A stretch of DNA of 64,000 nt from Lepidodermella squamata (taxonomy: Eukaryota; Gastrotricha): positions 4,278,001 to 4,342,000 of the forward strand of contig JBLDXI010000013.1 in assembly GCA_047495785.1 (NCBI GenBank), written 5' to 3'. Position numbers and translations under genes: made by a program. The notes beneath the pieces are model-generated. The model did not search any database and was not told where the DNA came from. It worked only from the letters and a program-made list of their open reading frames with translations. Shown here one piece after another: positions 24,011 to 34,889 of this stretch. Each line of letters begins with the position of its first letter. The first letter of the stretch is position 1.

Positions 24011-24077
24011 GTAGATACCTGTCTTATGCTTTGGTGTCTTTGGCCCAAAGACACCAAAGCATAAGACAGGTATCTAC
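24011..24077. repeat. Perfect 33-bp inverted repeat (hairpin)
   Basis: Arms 24011-24043 and 24045-24077 are exact reverse complements around a single C. The left arm begins GTAGATACCTGTC and the centre reads TTTGGCCCAAA. On either strand the RNA would fold as a near loop-less hairpin. It could be a fold-back mobile element tip, a palindromic duplication or a small-RNA precursor. Confidence 0.85.
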
Positions 24078-26783
24078 AATCACAGTTGGAATCACAGATG
24101 ACTCGGAAACAGCGTGAGCAACAGATTCCTCCGGCTCAGAAACCTGTTCCCCTCTGTAGAAGCAGAAACCTGTACCTATTAGCATTTAGGGGTTCCAATC
24201 TAATTGGAACACATGAGAGATTCATGCGGCTAAAGATATAATATGAAGCTGGAAAAATACTAGAATGAATTACTTAGGCGTTAGGCGCAACCGGGAACCG
24301 GGAGATCACAGGGAGCCAGACCGGCCGAAAATCGATTAGCCATTAGTGCCTTCGCGGGCTGCCCAGACACTTCCGAAGGATCTGGCGTGACCTCAGAGAA
24401 AGCGCGCCAAATTTCAAATTCTTCAAATATTTGTTGATTGCATATTTTAATTAATAAAAATAAAAGACCAAGTTACTAAGTCACATAAATTATGTGTCAA
24501 AACTAACAAGCGCGTCATTTCAAAATTTTGCCATGGAAACCGCTTGGAAAGGCCACTGACATCTTTCGAACATTCATTATTGCCTGCAAAGGCTCCTCAT
24601 ATTCATGTCAACTCGGGTCCTTGAATGCATGCCACGTTTCAAGCCCTATCTTGCGAGTTCGTCGAGGAGCAACTGGATTAATGGATCGAATTAGAACCCT
24701 AGATTGTATTGTTAATTTTCCACGTTATTGTTTGTTACTCAAGGTTCTCGACCGAAGCCACTGGTTCATGTGCATTGAATATCCTCACGATTGAATGCCA
24801 TTGATTGAGTTTTGCAGTTTTTCATGGATATATATTTGCGTTGGAGTTTGAGGATTGAATATATTCGATAGTATAGTCGAAAAGCGCTATCGATTGATGT
24901 TATCATGATATCTATTACGTAACCCATATTATCCGATTTTCTTAGGAACCATGATTCTTTTTGACCGATGTTGAAATGTTTAATATTAGAAGATAAATTT
25001 AACATTTAAATATTTTAGAAATAAATAAATTGCATCGAAGGTCGATTTTTTGGGTCCATGAATGAATGAATTGAGGTAAAGGGACAACGATTCTCCAGAG
25101 CCGAATGGTGCATGCTTTTACCAAATGGGAAACTTCATTAAAAGGATTATTTTGGAAACCACAACCTGCCTCTGCCACCATCATTGTCGCAAATGGAGCA
25201 TTGTTAGAGAAGATTCTGTAGTGAACTGGTTGTGAATACCCGATTGTATTTTGCGAGAAGAGTGAGAGCTTAAAAAAGGTTATAATAAATGCATCTCGAT
25301 TAGCTTCGTGATTTACAGCCCTCTAGATATAACCTCATCAAACCTCGTTACTAGTCCCAGTGTCAGTGATTTTGGTTTTGCGCTGTTGGCTAATATTTGT
25401 TAGGTATGTAATCTTCAGTTTCTCCCGGGCCGTTTTTTAGTTTCTCCTGCGTACCACCCACTCCTAGATTTTGTATAAATAATTATTGTGCAAAGTGAAT
25501 TTGTGCCTATACCCTATACTCATTCGAAGAAATAAATGATGACGAAATTGGAAATCGTCTGTGTTCACTTGTTTTTGTCATGGATTTTGTCGAAGTTCCC
25601 ATGAATGGGAGATGGGAGTGTTTTATATATAGTCTTTATCTGAAAATAGCAAAGAGTTTCAATCAAGGCTCGGTCACCAAAATCCTCCCGTAATTCGAAA
25701 CCCTGATGATTCCTAGTAGTTCATTGAAAAAAATTCAATGATCAGTTAATCACCACCGTGATTATTTGCCTTAAGACACTGAGTAGTTGAATTTATACAA
25801 TTTTACATAAAAGGTTTCATCATCATCTGTTTTAAATGTGGCTGTTCACGATGCGCGTTGAGTCTTTGATCACGGAGATCACGATGTCGTGGGCAGTGAT
25901 TGTTGGGAGCTCAAAGCGTTAAAATTCCTCTGTATTCCTTATCAGGCCATATATAAGGTTAATTGTGGAAGATCAGATTTTCCTGCGCTATTCAACTGCA
26001 TCTCCTCTCAATGGAAGTTGAGCCTAAGCCGTCAACCCTGCCGTCATTATTCGAAATTTGATATGCTGAGTGAGTCGAAATCGTCTACTGTCGCAAACAT
26101 GGGTTTCAATGGTCACCGGACCAATCAAATTCAACGAGGTTGAGGCACAGTTGCAACCAGCATACAATCCTGGGTATTCTGAGAAAATGAGTTATTTAGG
26201 TGCCATAGAAATTTGTTTGAAAATCTGATTATTGGAATTTTGCGTTTATCGGTTAAGCGTGAATCCAGCTATCAGAGAAAAGTAGAATTTGCTGCAGTTA
26301 TATTGCGAGGCGATCGGGATGTGCTCTACTGAGATTCTCGACAGAGGAACTGAGTATCAGATTCACTTGTCAATACAGGGTGTTCAAATTTTTACCTAAA
26401 AATTTTACCTCGATTTTTAAGCTAGAAATTGTATGCTAATTTCAAACTAACGTCTAGAAATTCCGAAAAAGCCATTAAAAAACTGGGTCGATAGCAGTCT
26501 AGTAAAACCCCAAAATTCATTTATCTATGGAGAACGCCGAAAAACCGGCACGTGCCTTCTAATTCCTCTAGTAGTTTTTAGCATTATGATAAAATAATTC
26601 ATTAATAGCAATAAACCGTCCTAATAGAGTAATTAATCATCATTGGTGACAAAAAATATCCACAAAGGTAAGCTCCACATTATGTAATTGTTACCCTTTG
26701 AAGTGATTCACACTTTTATGAACTTGTTCGCATTTGATCGAATGCCCGAATCGAGCCAGATATCGATTCCATAACCTGGATAG

Positions 26784-27028
26784 GCCGAGTGTGATAAGAC
26801 TCTTTTCCGCATCAAAACCGGTGCCCGGCATCCTTTGGCTAAAATAACAGTAGAAACACGCGAAAGAGCGCGTGCTGGAGCTATTCGAAACCAACGGACC
26901 GATTGTTTAGATATTTTTAATATTTTGAAAAACAACCTAAAGGCGTGTCACGAGGGAACTTTCTATTTTTACGCAGATTATTATTTGATGGCATTGCACG
27001 ATCAGAATTTGAATGGCAAAATAATTAG
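26784..27028 (+). other. Isolated exon-like stretch, unknown
   Basis: An open 81-codon stretch is bordered by an AG (CTGGATAG) and a GTAAAA donor in phase 2. Codons look natural: ITVETRERARAGAIRNQ, then a helix-like CLDIFNILKNNLKACHEG. I found no partner exons on either side and no family match. It may be a gene fragment, or chance. Confidence 0.25.
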
Positions 27029-27607
27029 GTAAAACAGCCTGGTTTTTTCGCCCCGATATTTTGCCACAAAAGAAATGTAATATAATTGAAAACCTAATCT
27101 CAAGAAGAATGACCAGAGACAATTGTCCCGCGGTTCAATGTTGGCGGACACCAAAGACAAAAAGAGACAGGCTAAAAATATTCTAATAATTGATATTCTT
27201 TAAGCCTGGTAAGCACGTGACACGTTCGCGTTGTTTTAAGGGGACAGGCAGCTGGGTTATTTTTAGGATTAGAATTTATAAAAATAACAATGTAGCGAGC
27301 TGTCGATAACAACAACAACAACGAGGCGAACGACATGGCTCAGCCAGGTTGAAAACTAGACGTTTTCGATAGCTACATGAAGCTAAAATTTGGCGCGTGC
27401 CAGTCTGGCAGCTATTTTTAGTTTTCCGAAGTTGTTTTTTTCAGGAAAAAGCGTGCTCTAAAAATAGAGAGATTGTTTCCAAAAATAGATTTCAAAATTT
27501 TTCAGTGGTTCAATTTCGCTCAGCCATTTTAGCTTGTTTTATTTGTGTGATGACTCGAGTCGTTAGGTGTAGCAGTTCTTTTTCGAAATCTGCTGTAGTT
27601 GTAATTT

Positions 27608-29332
27608 ATGTTTCCCGGCAGTGCCAATGCGGAAAATCCGCCTCCCGAAGCTACTAGCAACGACTCAAATTCACCAGAATCATTCCTGTCACCGGTAGCC
27701 ATAAAATTTCCAGTATCTAGCGGCATCGAACATGAGCGTTTCGTTGAGCTTGGCGACGATTCAGCTTTCGATCCTCGCAAGGTTAATATTTAAAGAATTT
27801 TCAAAGCATAATTTTCTGGAATTTTTAGAAACAATTCAATAATAGCTTTCCTCAACTGACTGCGGTAGCATCCGTCCAAGAATTAATTAAACGCCGATCA
27901 GAACTTGTTCGCCAATTAGCCGAGGCGCCTAATAATTACCTAGCGACAATGGCACTTGAAGACTGTGATAATCAAATTAACAATTGGTCAAAATCTAACA
28001 AATGTCTCGGCATATTTTACAGCACCACAGACGCGCCTGTTTGCAGGTTGGTTCTCAAAACTTTTAAAACGTTATAACAACTTTTATAGACTCTATTTAT
28101 TAATCATTAATCATCGATTAATTAGCTCCCAACGGGATTATATCGTTTAGAAAGCACGGGCTCGATTGAACTGAAAAAATGGACATTTTCACATTGTTAT
28201 TTTCTTTCACCTAAATGTAGACATTTGACGTTGTTATTGCTACTTGAAAATGCCCTGTTTTTCGCCTAAAATTCCAACCGTAAACGTCAGATTTTTCCAC
28301 ACTTTATATTAGGGAAAATTTTTCGTACGGCACGAGTCATTTTTTATTTTATTTTAAGACTAGATCGCTTTTTAAGGCACTGGAATCTGGAACCTAATGG
28401 ATATTGGTGAAATTGATTCTCTGTATAGGATTTGAATGACTACGACCGGTGGATACATCTCCTCCCGTTTTCTCGAGACAAATTTGGCTTCACGATTTTG
28501 ATGTCGGATAATTTTAGTCATCTTCGGACATATCGGACATAAAAAGATACATTTTTTTAATTATTCTGTTTGCGGGAATGCTTCGGAATACAATCATAAT
28601 TTTTTTATTTTAAACAGCAATCGAGGCGTGAGAACGTTCGAGCAGATTGAAACTGAGGAACTGTCCGACGCCGCTTCGCGAAAGCTCTACTCAAAAAGCC
28701 AACCCTGGGTAACAAAGGTACTGCGTGATAACGCTCTACATTTATTTCCTTACAATTCGCTCATTCTCTAGAAAACATTAACAGCTGGTTCGAAAATCAA
28801 ATCAGGTATCGGTCGGCGGCTACTGCTTCGGATGGGTTGGGATGAGGGCTTCGGCTTGGGAAAACGGCTTGACGGTCAGCAGGAACCAGTTATTTTACCC
28901 GAATCCTACCAGCCATTTTCGAGTCTTCGTGGCCTAACAACAGAGGGTGACACAGTCTGCCAATCTTCAACATTAAACTGCAACGCCTACTACTACAGTT
29001 ACAAGCACCCTGTAACAGAGTTAACAAAATACTGCGCCAGGCAACGCTACGCCCCGCCCGAATTCTTCGATGTTAGTTCGAAAGGTCCAGCTCATCGGCC
29101 GCAATTTCTACTAAAAGTTCGCGTTAATGGCATCGATTATACACCTTCACAGGCGAGTACGTCAAAACGGCTGGCGCGTATCGAGGCCGCGGTCAAGTGT
29201 CTAAATACGCTCGGAGTTTGGTCCGAGGATGATGCGCGCCGATTATTTCGCTTCGGCCGTCGCTGGGTACCACCGGCCGCTTCCGCATCGCCCTCGCCGG
29301 TTAATTTCACCGCTGCCTGGAATATTGAGTAA
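27608..29332 (+). CDS. SON: SON homologue: G-patch and double-stranded RNA-binding protein
   Basis: Exons 27608-27781, 27829-28046, 28618-28717 and 28772-29332 join in phase (350 aa). The order matches the C-terminal part of animal SON. First comes an FPVSSG-containing segment, then a helix SVQELIKRRSELVRQLAE ending in DNQINNW. A segment with RTFEQIETEEL and QPWVTK follows. The G-patch is GIGRRLLLRMGWDEGFGLGK. Last is a dsRBD-like domain with HPVTELTKYC, the PPEFF element, RPQFLLKVRVNG and a final helix. SON is a nuclear-speckle splicing co-factor that supports weak splice sites. Human SON exceeds 2400 aa because of RS and tandem-repeat regions, and this copy lacks them entirely. The start ATG is the first in frame. 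Polyadenylation signal at 29499-29504. Confidence 0.85.
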
Positions 29333-30797
29333 AATTATTTATTTCTTCCGAATATAGCAATATATGTATTATGTCAAGTTGCGACCTCAATCCCCTCAAT
29401 GGAGGGCTATTTATTTTTTTTACCTCATCATTTGTCTGGTTTACTGCTCATGTGATTACACAACATTTTTGGTGAATAGTATTATTGTAATTTTCGAGAA
29501 TAAATTCGGTTTACCACGAATTCACATTTAAATTTTTATACCGAAAGAAAAAGAAGCTGAAATCAACTACTGAAGAGTTGGATTGGAGTTTTTTCTTTTG
29601 TCTTAAATGAGATAATGGTTCTGGTATTTTCAATATTTTGTCCGAACACACTTCTCTCTAGATAGTGACTCATGTCCCCTCGAGGGGTTTTAAATTGGGC
29701 GATTTCTCCCACATTTTTACACTGCCATTCGGACATTTCAAATTTTGTCCCCTTTTCCGGTGACCTAGATAAAATGTGGGCTGAAACACTCAGTCAAAAA
29801 TTATGCATGTTTTTTTCAGTCCACGTTATGCTGGGGACTTACATATTTTTAGCCTGCGGGTTATCCTCGCGAATGAAGGTCGTACAATTTTTGTCAAGAA
29901 AATTGAAGTTCTAGGGCTGCGGATCGAATCCAAGACCTCTTAGCAACTACAATGTAGTAACTTAGTTTAACCAGTAAGCCACGGGCCTGATTCAAAGGCT
30001 ATTTCCGAAGAGCGTGCGGCCAAATATAGAGCACATGATAAGTTAAATAATAGCCATAGTACGAGATCGATTTGGCCGAGCGCTCATGCAGGCACGCGAG
30101 TGAACCTGTTGGATCGCCAAAAATAACTTGTTTTTATTTTTGCGCGTGGCCAGCATTACACGTGATTCTCTGTCTGGGTACATTAACCTCAGACCTCACC
30201 ACGGATTATCCATTCCATTTTTCAAGCGGACCGTCCCAAATGAAAAACTGTTAACATTTGTTTACTGCCCAATTTACCCTCCTATTAGTCCAAGATGTGA
30301 CATGTGACCTCTATCTGTCCACATTTAGGTCACATGAAAATCCTGTTTTTCACGCATCCCTTCAGAATGTATTGCTGCTCTCCTAAAAACCAAGAATCAA
30401 GTGGGGGGTGAAAGAGAGCAGAGGCTTGAGCCGAGCGCTACTCAAAACTTGAATGTCCATCTCAATTCAATCCGATTCAATTTGAACGTTAAATTTTCAA
30501 TTAAAATATGACTAAAATAGTCGTTCATGTCTACTGGTTGTTTTTTGAATATTCTTGAAATAATAATTGCTTCTTTTTTTTGCTGAAAATTAGATAACTT
30601 CTCCAGTCACGTGGACGCTGCGACTCCTCTTCGCGGAAAATAACGTAGATCGCCATATAACTTTTTATTTTACACCGCATGCGATAATTTACGAATCGAT
30701 TCGCATAATAGCCAATAAATATGCTCACAAAATATCGGAATAATTAGTTCATAAATTTCAGCTTGTCTTATCTCTTTCACGTCACTTGCTCTGGTGT
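29333..30797. other. Intergenic region
   Basis: 3' UTR of SON (signal at 29499-29504), then about 1.3 kb without a gene. It contains a tRNA-like relic at about 29912-29982. Nothing else is recognisable. Confidence 0.5.
29912..29982 (-). repeat. tRNA-like relic (SINE head or tRNA pseudogene)
   Basis: On the minus strand the stretch contains an A-box-like TGGCTTACTGG and, 40 nt on, AGAGGTC followed by a B-box-like GGATTCGATCC. This is the order and spacing of a pol III internal promoter. The acceptor and T stems do not pair well, so it is not a functional tRNA. It is probably a tRNA-derived SINE head. Confidence 0.35.
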
Positions 30798-33700
30798 TTA
30801 CCAGAAACCAGCGTTTTGGAGGTAAGCGCGGTTGCCCTGGTAAGCGGCATCGATTTCAGCTTGGGTCAAAGCGAACGGCGTAATCAGGACATCGTCGATG
30901 TGGCCGTTGAAGTAGCCGTACTGTTGGTCGTTGCCGATGACGTACGGGGCGGAAGAGATGGCCAGGTAACCGGCAACATTTTCCGTGTCAACATTGACCT
31001 AAAAGCAATCAATTAAGGCTCGATTTTTTTCGGAAATTTAAAAAAGAAAATTACAGCGTTGACGTAGAGACGGACAGCGCCGCCGTCGTAGGTGACGCAA
31101 ACGTGGTTCCAGCCATTTCCGGGCACGGTGGCCGTCAAGGTGAGAGCAGAGTTCGGTTGGACGAGGTTGACGCGGGCCTGGAAGCTGTTCGAAGCACCGT
31201 TGGCCATGATGATGGTGTATTCGGTCGATGCCGAGTTCTTGTTGTTCGACAGGATGCCGCCGGCAGTTGCGCACGAGAAACCGCTGCCAGACTCGCAACG
31301 GAAGAAGGCGCACCACGACGCCTGGGTGCGCAGGTCGACGGTCTTGAGGCCGGGGACGGACTGCAGACCGTTGTTGACGGCGAGCGAACCACCGCCGTAG
31401 GCAGAAACAGTCGCATCACGCTCTGTTATAAAACAATTAGTCGTCAATTTTGTTAACAGGAATAAAATGCTCGGGGAAATTTGGTCGAAAATACCGATAA
31501 TTACCGAACCAGTTACCAGCGATTAATCCCGGAATTTCTCGGAATTTTCGGAATTTGATAAATTTTTCAGTGATATCGTGGATAATGGATGGGAAAATAA
31601 TCTTGATAGGTTTAATTTTGATAGGATTATGGGCTGAACTAAAAAATGTTGAAGCACGCGATCGGGTGGATTTGCCATCATCTGAGCATGCTATTTCTTG
31701 ATAAGTGGAAACATCTCCCAGAGCCGATGATCAGTCATCGCGAATCGAACCCGGAAAATGCAGTATTTTTCAAGAAGTAGCATGCTAAGATGCTGGAAAA
31801 TCTTCAGCAATTTCAAGTCCAGCCGATAGGTCCGGCCAATAAAGATTTTGTGGATTCAGTGGTTTCACAAAGACAGTGATAAATCGTGGGAGCAATTTTC
31901 CAGCTCAAAAACTGGCTGAGGAATCTCATGAGACTATTTGCACAACAATTTGGAAAATTTATGGAAAAATCTGAGGACATTTATTGGGAATTCAAAAAAA
32001 TTCGAACATAAATTGCTTTCAAGTAATGCTCCAATTTGGTGGTCCGGCAGCTCACCCTAAAACTTGGATAATTTAAAACCCGAATTCCAAAACTCCAAAG
32101 CACTGATGAAGCTATTGAGGCTGTCTTTCAGGGTCCCATAATTTTCTCAGGAATGTTCGAGGAGCTTTTAAATATTTACCAGTAATTTCTTATTTTTTTG
32201 AAAATAGATAAGAGTATTTTCCATTTTATACATCCACGATTTTACTGAAGAAGAACGCGGAAAAAAACAGAAAAAATGTATACGATTCAGTAATTTTCGG
32301 CATTTTTTATCCTTTTAGATTGTTTTTCTCCGAAATTTTTATGGCATTTGCATGCTACCGCAAATAATTTGAGCTGATAATTTCATCACTGGCGTCATGA
32401 AATTATTTAAAAATGCCTAATTTAAAAATTTAAATTTTTTAATTGAATGGATCCCAAATTTGAACTAGTTTGAAAATTGCTTGGCCGTCACCGAAAAACT
32501 CGTGTTGAGTAAAAATAGTAGTTTAATAAAAATAAACGCACCAGCGCCATCGTACAAGAAGGTGGTGAACTTGTTGACCGACTTGTCCTGGCTGTCGAGG
32601 TCGTACGGGATCCAAAGGGTGGCCTTGCGGTTGTCCGAGGCGGTCGGAACAACGGCATTGTCGTCGAAAACGTCGCAGCGGCAAGCGTCGAGCGAGAACG
32701 CAACACCGCTCGGGCAGTACATGAGCTCAGTGGCATGGCCTTCCTCATCGATCAGGTAGTAGGAGTTGGAGCTGGGGCCAACTGTGATGAAGGTGCCGAA
32801 GGAATCGCGGCACACGGTGGCGTTGTACTGCGTGGCTGGCGCGACGGTGGTAGCGGTGGCTGGTCCGGCTTGGACGCAGGCGTCGGTGCAGGTTGTAGAC
32901 TCGTCGCAAGAGCAGAGAGCGGCGTTGAAGCTCGATCCAACCGGGCAGCACATGCCGTACGAGGCCGAGTTGGCGCAGATGAAGAACTGACGGCAACCGG
33001 TGCCGGCGTAGCAGCCGTTCGGGTTGACGTTGGGGGCACGGCAACGATCGACGCATGGGGTGTCACCCTCGGGCATGCATGAGAGAACCTAGAGATATAG
33101 GCAAAATTGGAATAAATATAGCGGATACTGAAAACAATTTCGCATTTTTAAAATAACTTAAAAAAAATAAAATATCAAAATTTCGGGAAAATTCAAGTTA
33201 TCTATCATGAAATCCTCGGAATTGCCGGCGAAGGAATAAGTGTCCCTAGCCTGAAAATCACATGGGTGATGAGATCCTGGTTTTTAAATTCCGGAAGAAA
33301 TGGATGGTAATGCTTCCATCCACCGCGACGGCAGCGTTCAAGCTTGGTTCGATCGACAACCGGTCGCCCATTTTGGATTTTGGCCAGCGGACAGCCCCGA
33401 TCTAAACCCGATTGAGAATCTCTGGGCCATTGTCAAGCGACGACTACGTAACCGAATTCTCGCACCACGATGAGCTGCGCCAAGCTGTTCACGAATCTAT
33501 CTTATATCTCTCTTTGAGATCAAAGTAACTAGTTTCGGTTCCAAGTAGAAGAAGTCTTGGAGAGCCTTTTATTTGCTCCAGGGGAAAACTCTAAGCTAAA
33601 TGATTTCAATGCTGATTTTTTTGTAAGGTAAATTAGGGGATTCAGCCAGATCTTCAAGGCAGCTTTTCGGACTACTAAATAATTGCTTTACCTCATCGTG

Positions 33701-33925
33701 CCAGAAAGTGTTGGCAGGGCAGATGCGGCGGATGCCAATAGCTGTCGTCTCGTTGTAGTAGAAGCACTGGTAGTAGTGGTGGCACTCGGTCGGATCAGCG
33801 TACAGGTCCTTGCCGTTGCGGCTGTTCGCGTTGCTGAAGCAGAAATCATTGGCCGACTGCGATTCAGGGAATTGCGCCGCAGCTACGGCAACGACAGCCA
33901 GCAGAACAATCAACGTGTAATTCAT
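30798..33925 (-). CDS. Secreted Pif-like protein A: two chitin-binding domains plus LamG
   Basis: Exons 33925-33692, 33088-32542, 31422-31055 and 30998-30798 join in phase (449 aa). Residues 1-17 are a signal peptide (starts MNYTLIVLLAVVAVAAA). Residues about 28-90 form a peritrophin-type chitin-binding domain (ChtBD2/CBM14) with the DPTECHHYYQC core. A second Cys-rich module follows (GCRQFFICAN...CCP), then a third cysteine cluster ending CRC. The C-terminal half is a LamG/concanavalin-like domain: GGGSL, WCAFFRCES, GWNHVCVTYDG and GYFNGHIDDVLITPF. It is probably an extracellular chitin-matrix component. The phase-0 introns at HDE/VLSC and VNA/VNVD sit where gene C has them. Introns carry mobile-element relics (31634-31868, and a Tc1 piece near 33290-33530). 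GC-rich codons suggest high expression. Confidence 0.85.
31634..31868. mobile_element. MITE-like fold-back element, copy 2 (in intron of Pif-like A)
   Basis: Related to the element at 55203-55488. It shares the arm words ATGCTATTTCTTGA, CAAGATGCTGGAAAATC-like and GATTTTGTGGATTC, and it has a central loop with a T-arm-like GAATCGAACCCGG (seen in the opposite orientation). The left end is truncated. Confidence 0.65.
33290..33530 (+). mobile_element. Tc1/mariner transposase fragment
   Basis: Inside intron 1 of Pif-like A, on the opposite strand. It encodes the C-terminal part of a Tc1-type DDE transposase. NASIHRDGSVQAWF is followed by WPADSPDLNPIENLW, the family signature before the third catalytic acid. 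The frame stops at LAPR and coding resumes one base off (DELRQAVHESI), so it is frameshifted and non-functional. Confidence 0.85.
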
Positions 33926-34889
33926 TTTTATAGTAAAAATAAACCTAATCAGTAAAATAATCGTTGAATGAATTTATTTTTTATTTCAAGATTTAGCTAT
34001 AAGAACGCGCGTGTTATTTAGTTGAAATAAAAGCGCTGCGCCGCACGCGACGTTCACCTTTTTGGGGCACGTGTGCCCGTTATTTATCGTGAAAGTTGCA
34101 TCACAAGGCTTGAAAATCCCAGTTTGACGCGAAAAACAGGGCGGGCATTTCGGATGGCTGTCATCTGAAAAATCAGGAATAATGGGTCGCACTTTTAGCT
34201 ATTAAGAATGGTTTAAGAAGCTTGAATTGGGTCAACATTCTGATACAATAATGGCCTATACTTTTTTCAAAAATAAAAACTGGAAGCTAATTTTTCACTG
34301 AAATCTCAAACCTAAGATACCACAAATAAAATAAAAGTATGTCGGATTCTGATATAACCCCTCTATAACTGGATTCCAGGTCCAACTAGTTTTATAGATT
34401 AGTTGGCAGAAAATTATATTTTTCCTCAAAGTACCTATTTTTCAAGACATTCTGACATTGGGAACATTTTCATCGAAAAATTCTATCACTACTAGTACCT
34501 TAGCTTTCAGGCAGGTCATTCATCAAATTGCAAAAAACTGGGTCATCGAAGGTATGATTCAGTGGTTTGTTTTTGCAGCTATATCAGCATCTCGTTTTAA
34601 AAATCCCGAATTCTCAAGCATTTCTGAGTATTGTTGGGTTTTTTCCGCAATTTTCCGCTGGATTTCTTGCTTTTTAACTGGACTCTTGATATTTTCCCGC
34701 AGTTATCACAGCTATCATAAACTAGGATGATGAGCATAAAATAGGGCAATGAAACAGGTTGAAATTGTGATCTGTAACTAAATAGGCTATTGGCGTGCAT
34801 ACTTTTATTACTTCGGAATAATAAATTATCATCAATTGATACTGAAACCAGCAATTATTTCGATTAAAATGATTTTCCTCGCGCACTCA
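33926..34889. other. Intergenic region between Pif-like genes A and B
   Basis: Holds the upstream sequence of gene A and the 3' flank of gene B. No gene or clear repeat recognised. Confidence 0.5.

Larger units (their letters stand above)
23207..27607. other. Intergenic region between GINS3 and SON
   Basis: 4.4 kb with no firm gene. It contains a perfect 33-bp-arm palindrome (24011-24077), one isolated exon-like stretch (26784-27028), scattered short ORFs without recognisable motifs, and an AAC-repeat at about 27310-27323. The last few hundred bases are the likely SON promoter. Confidence 0.45.

Noticed and set aside
29912-29982. A functional tRNA gene
   Set aside because: A- and B-box-like words are present, but acceptor and T stems do not pair and the anticodon loop is irregular.
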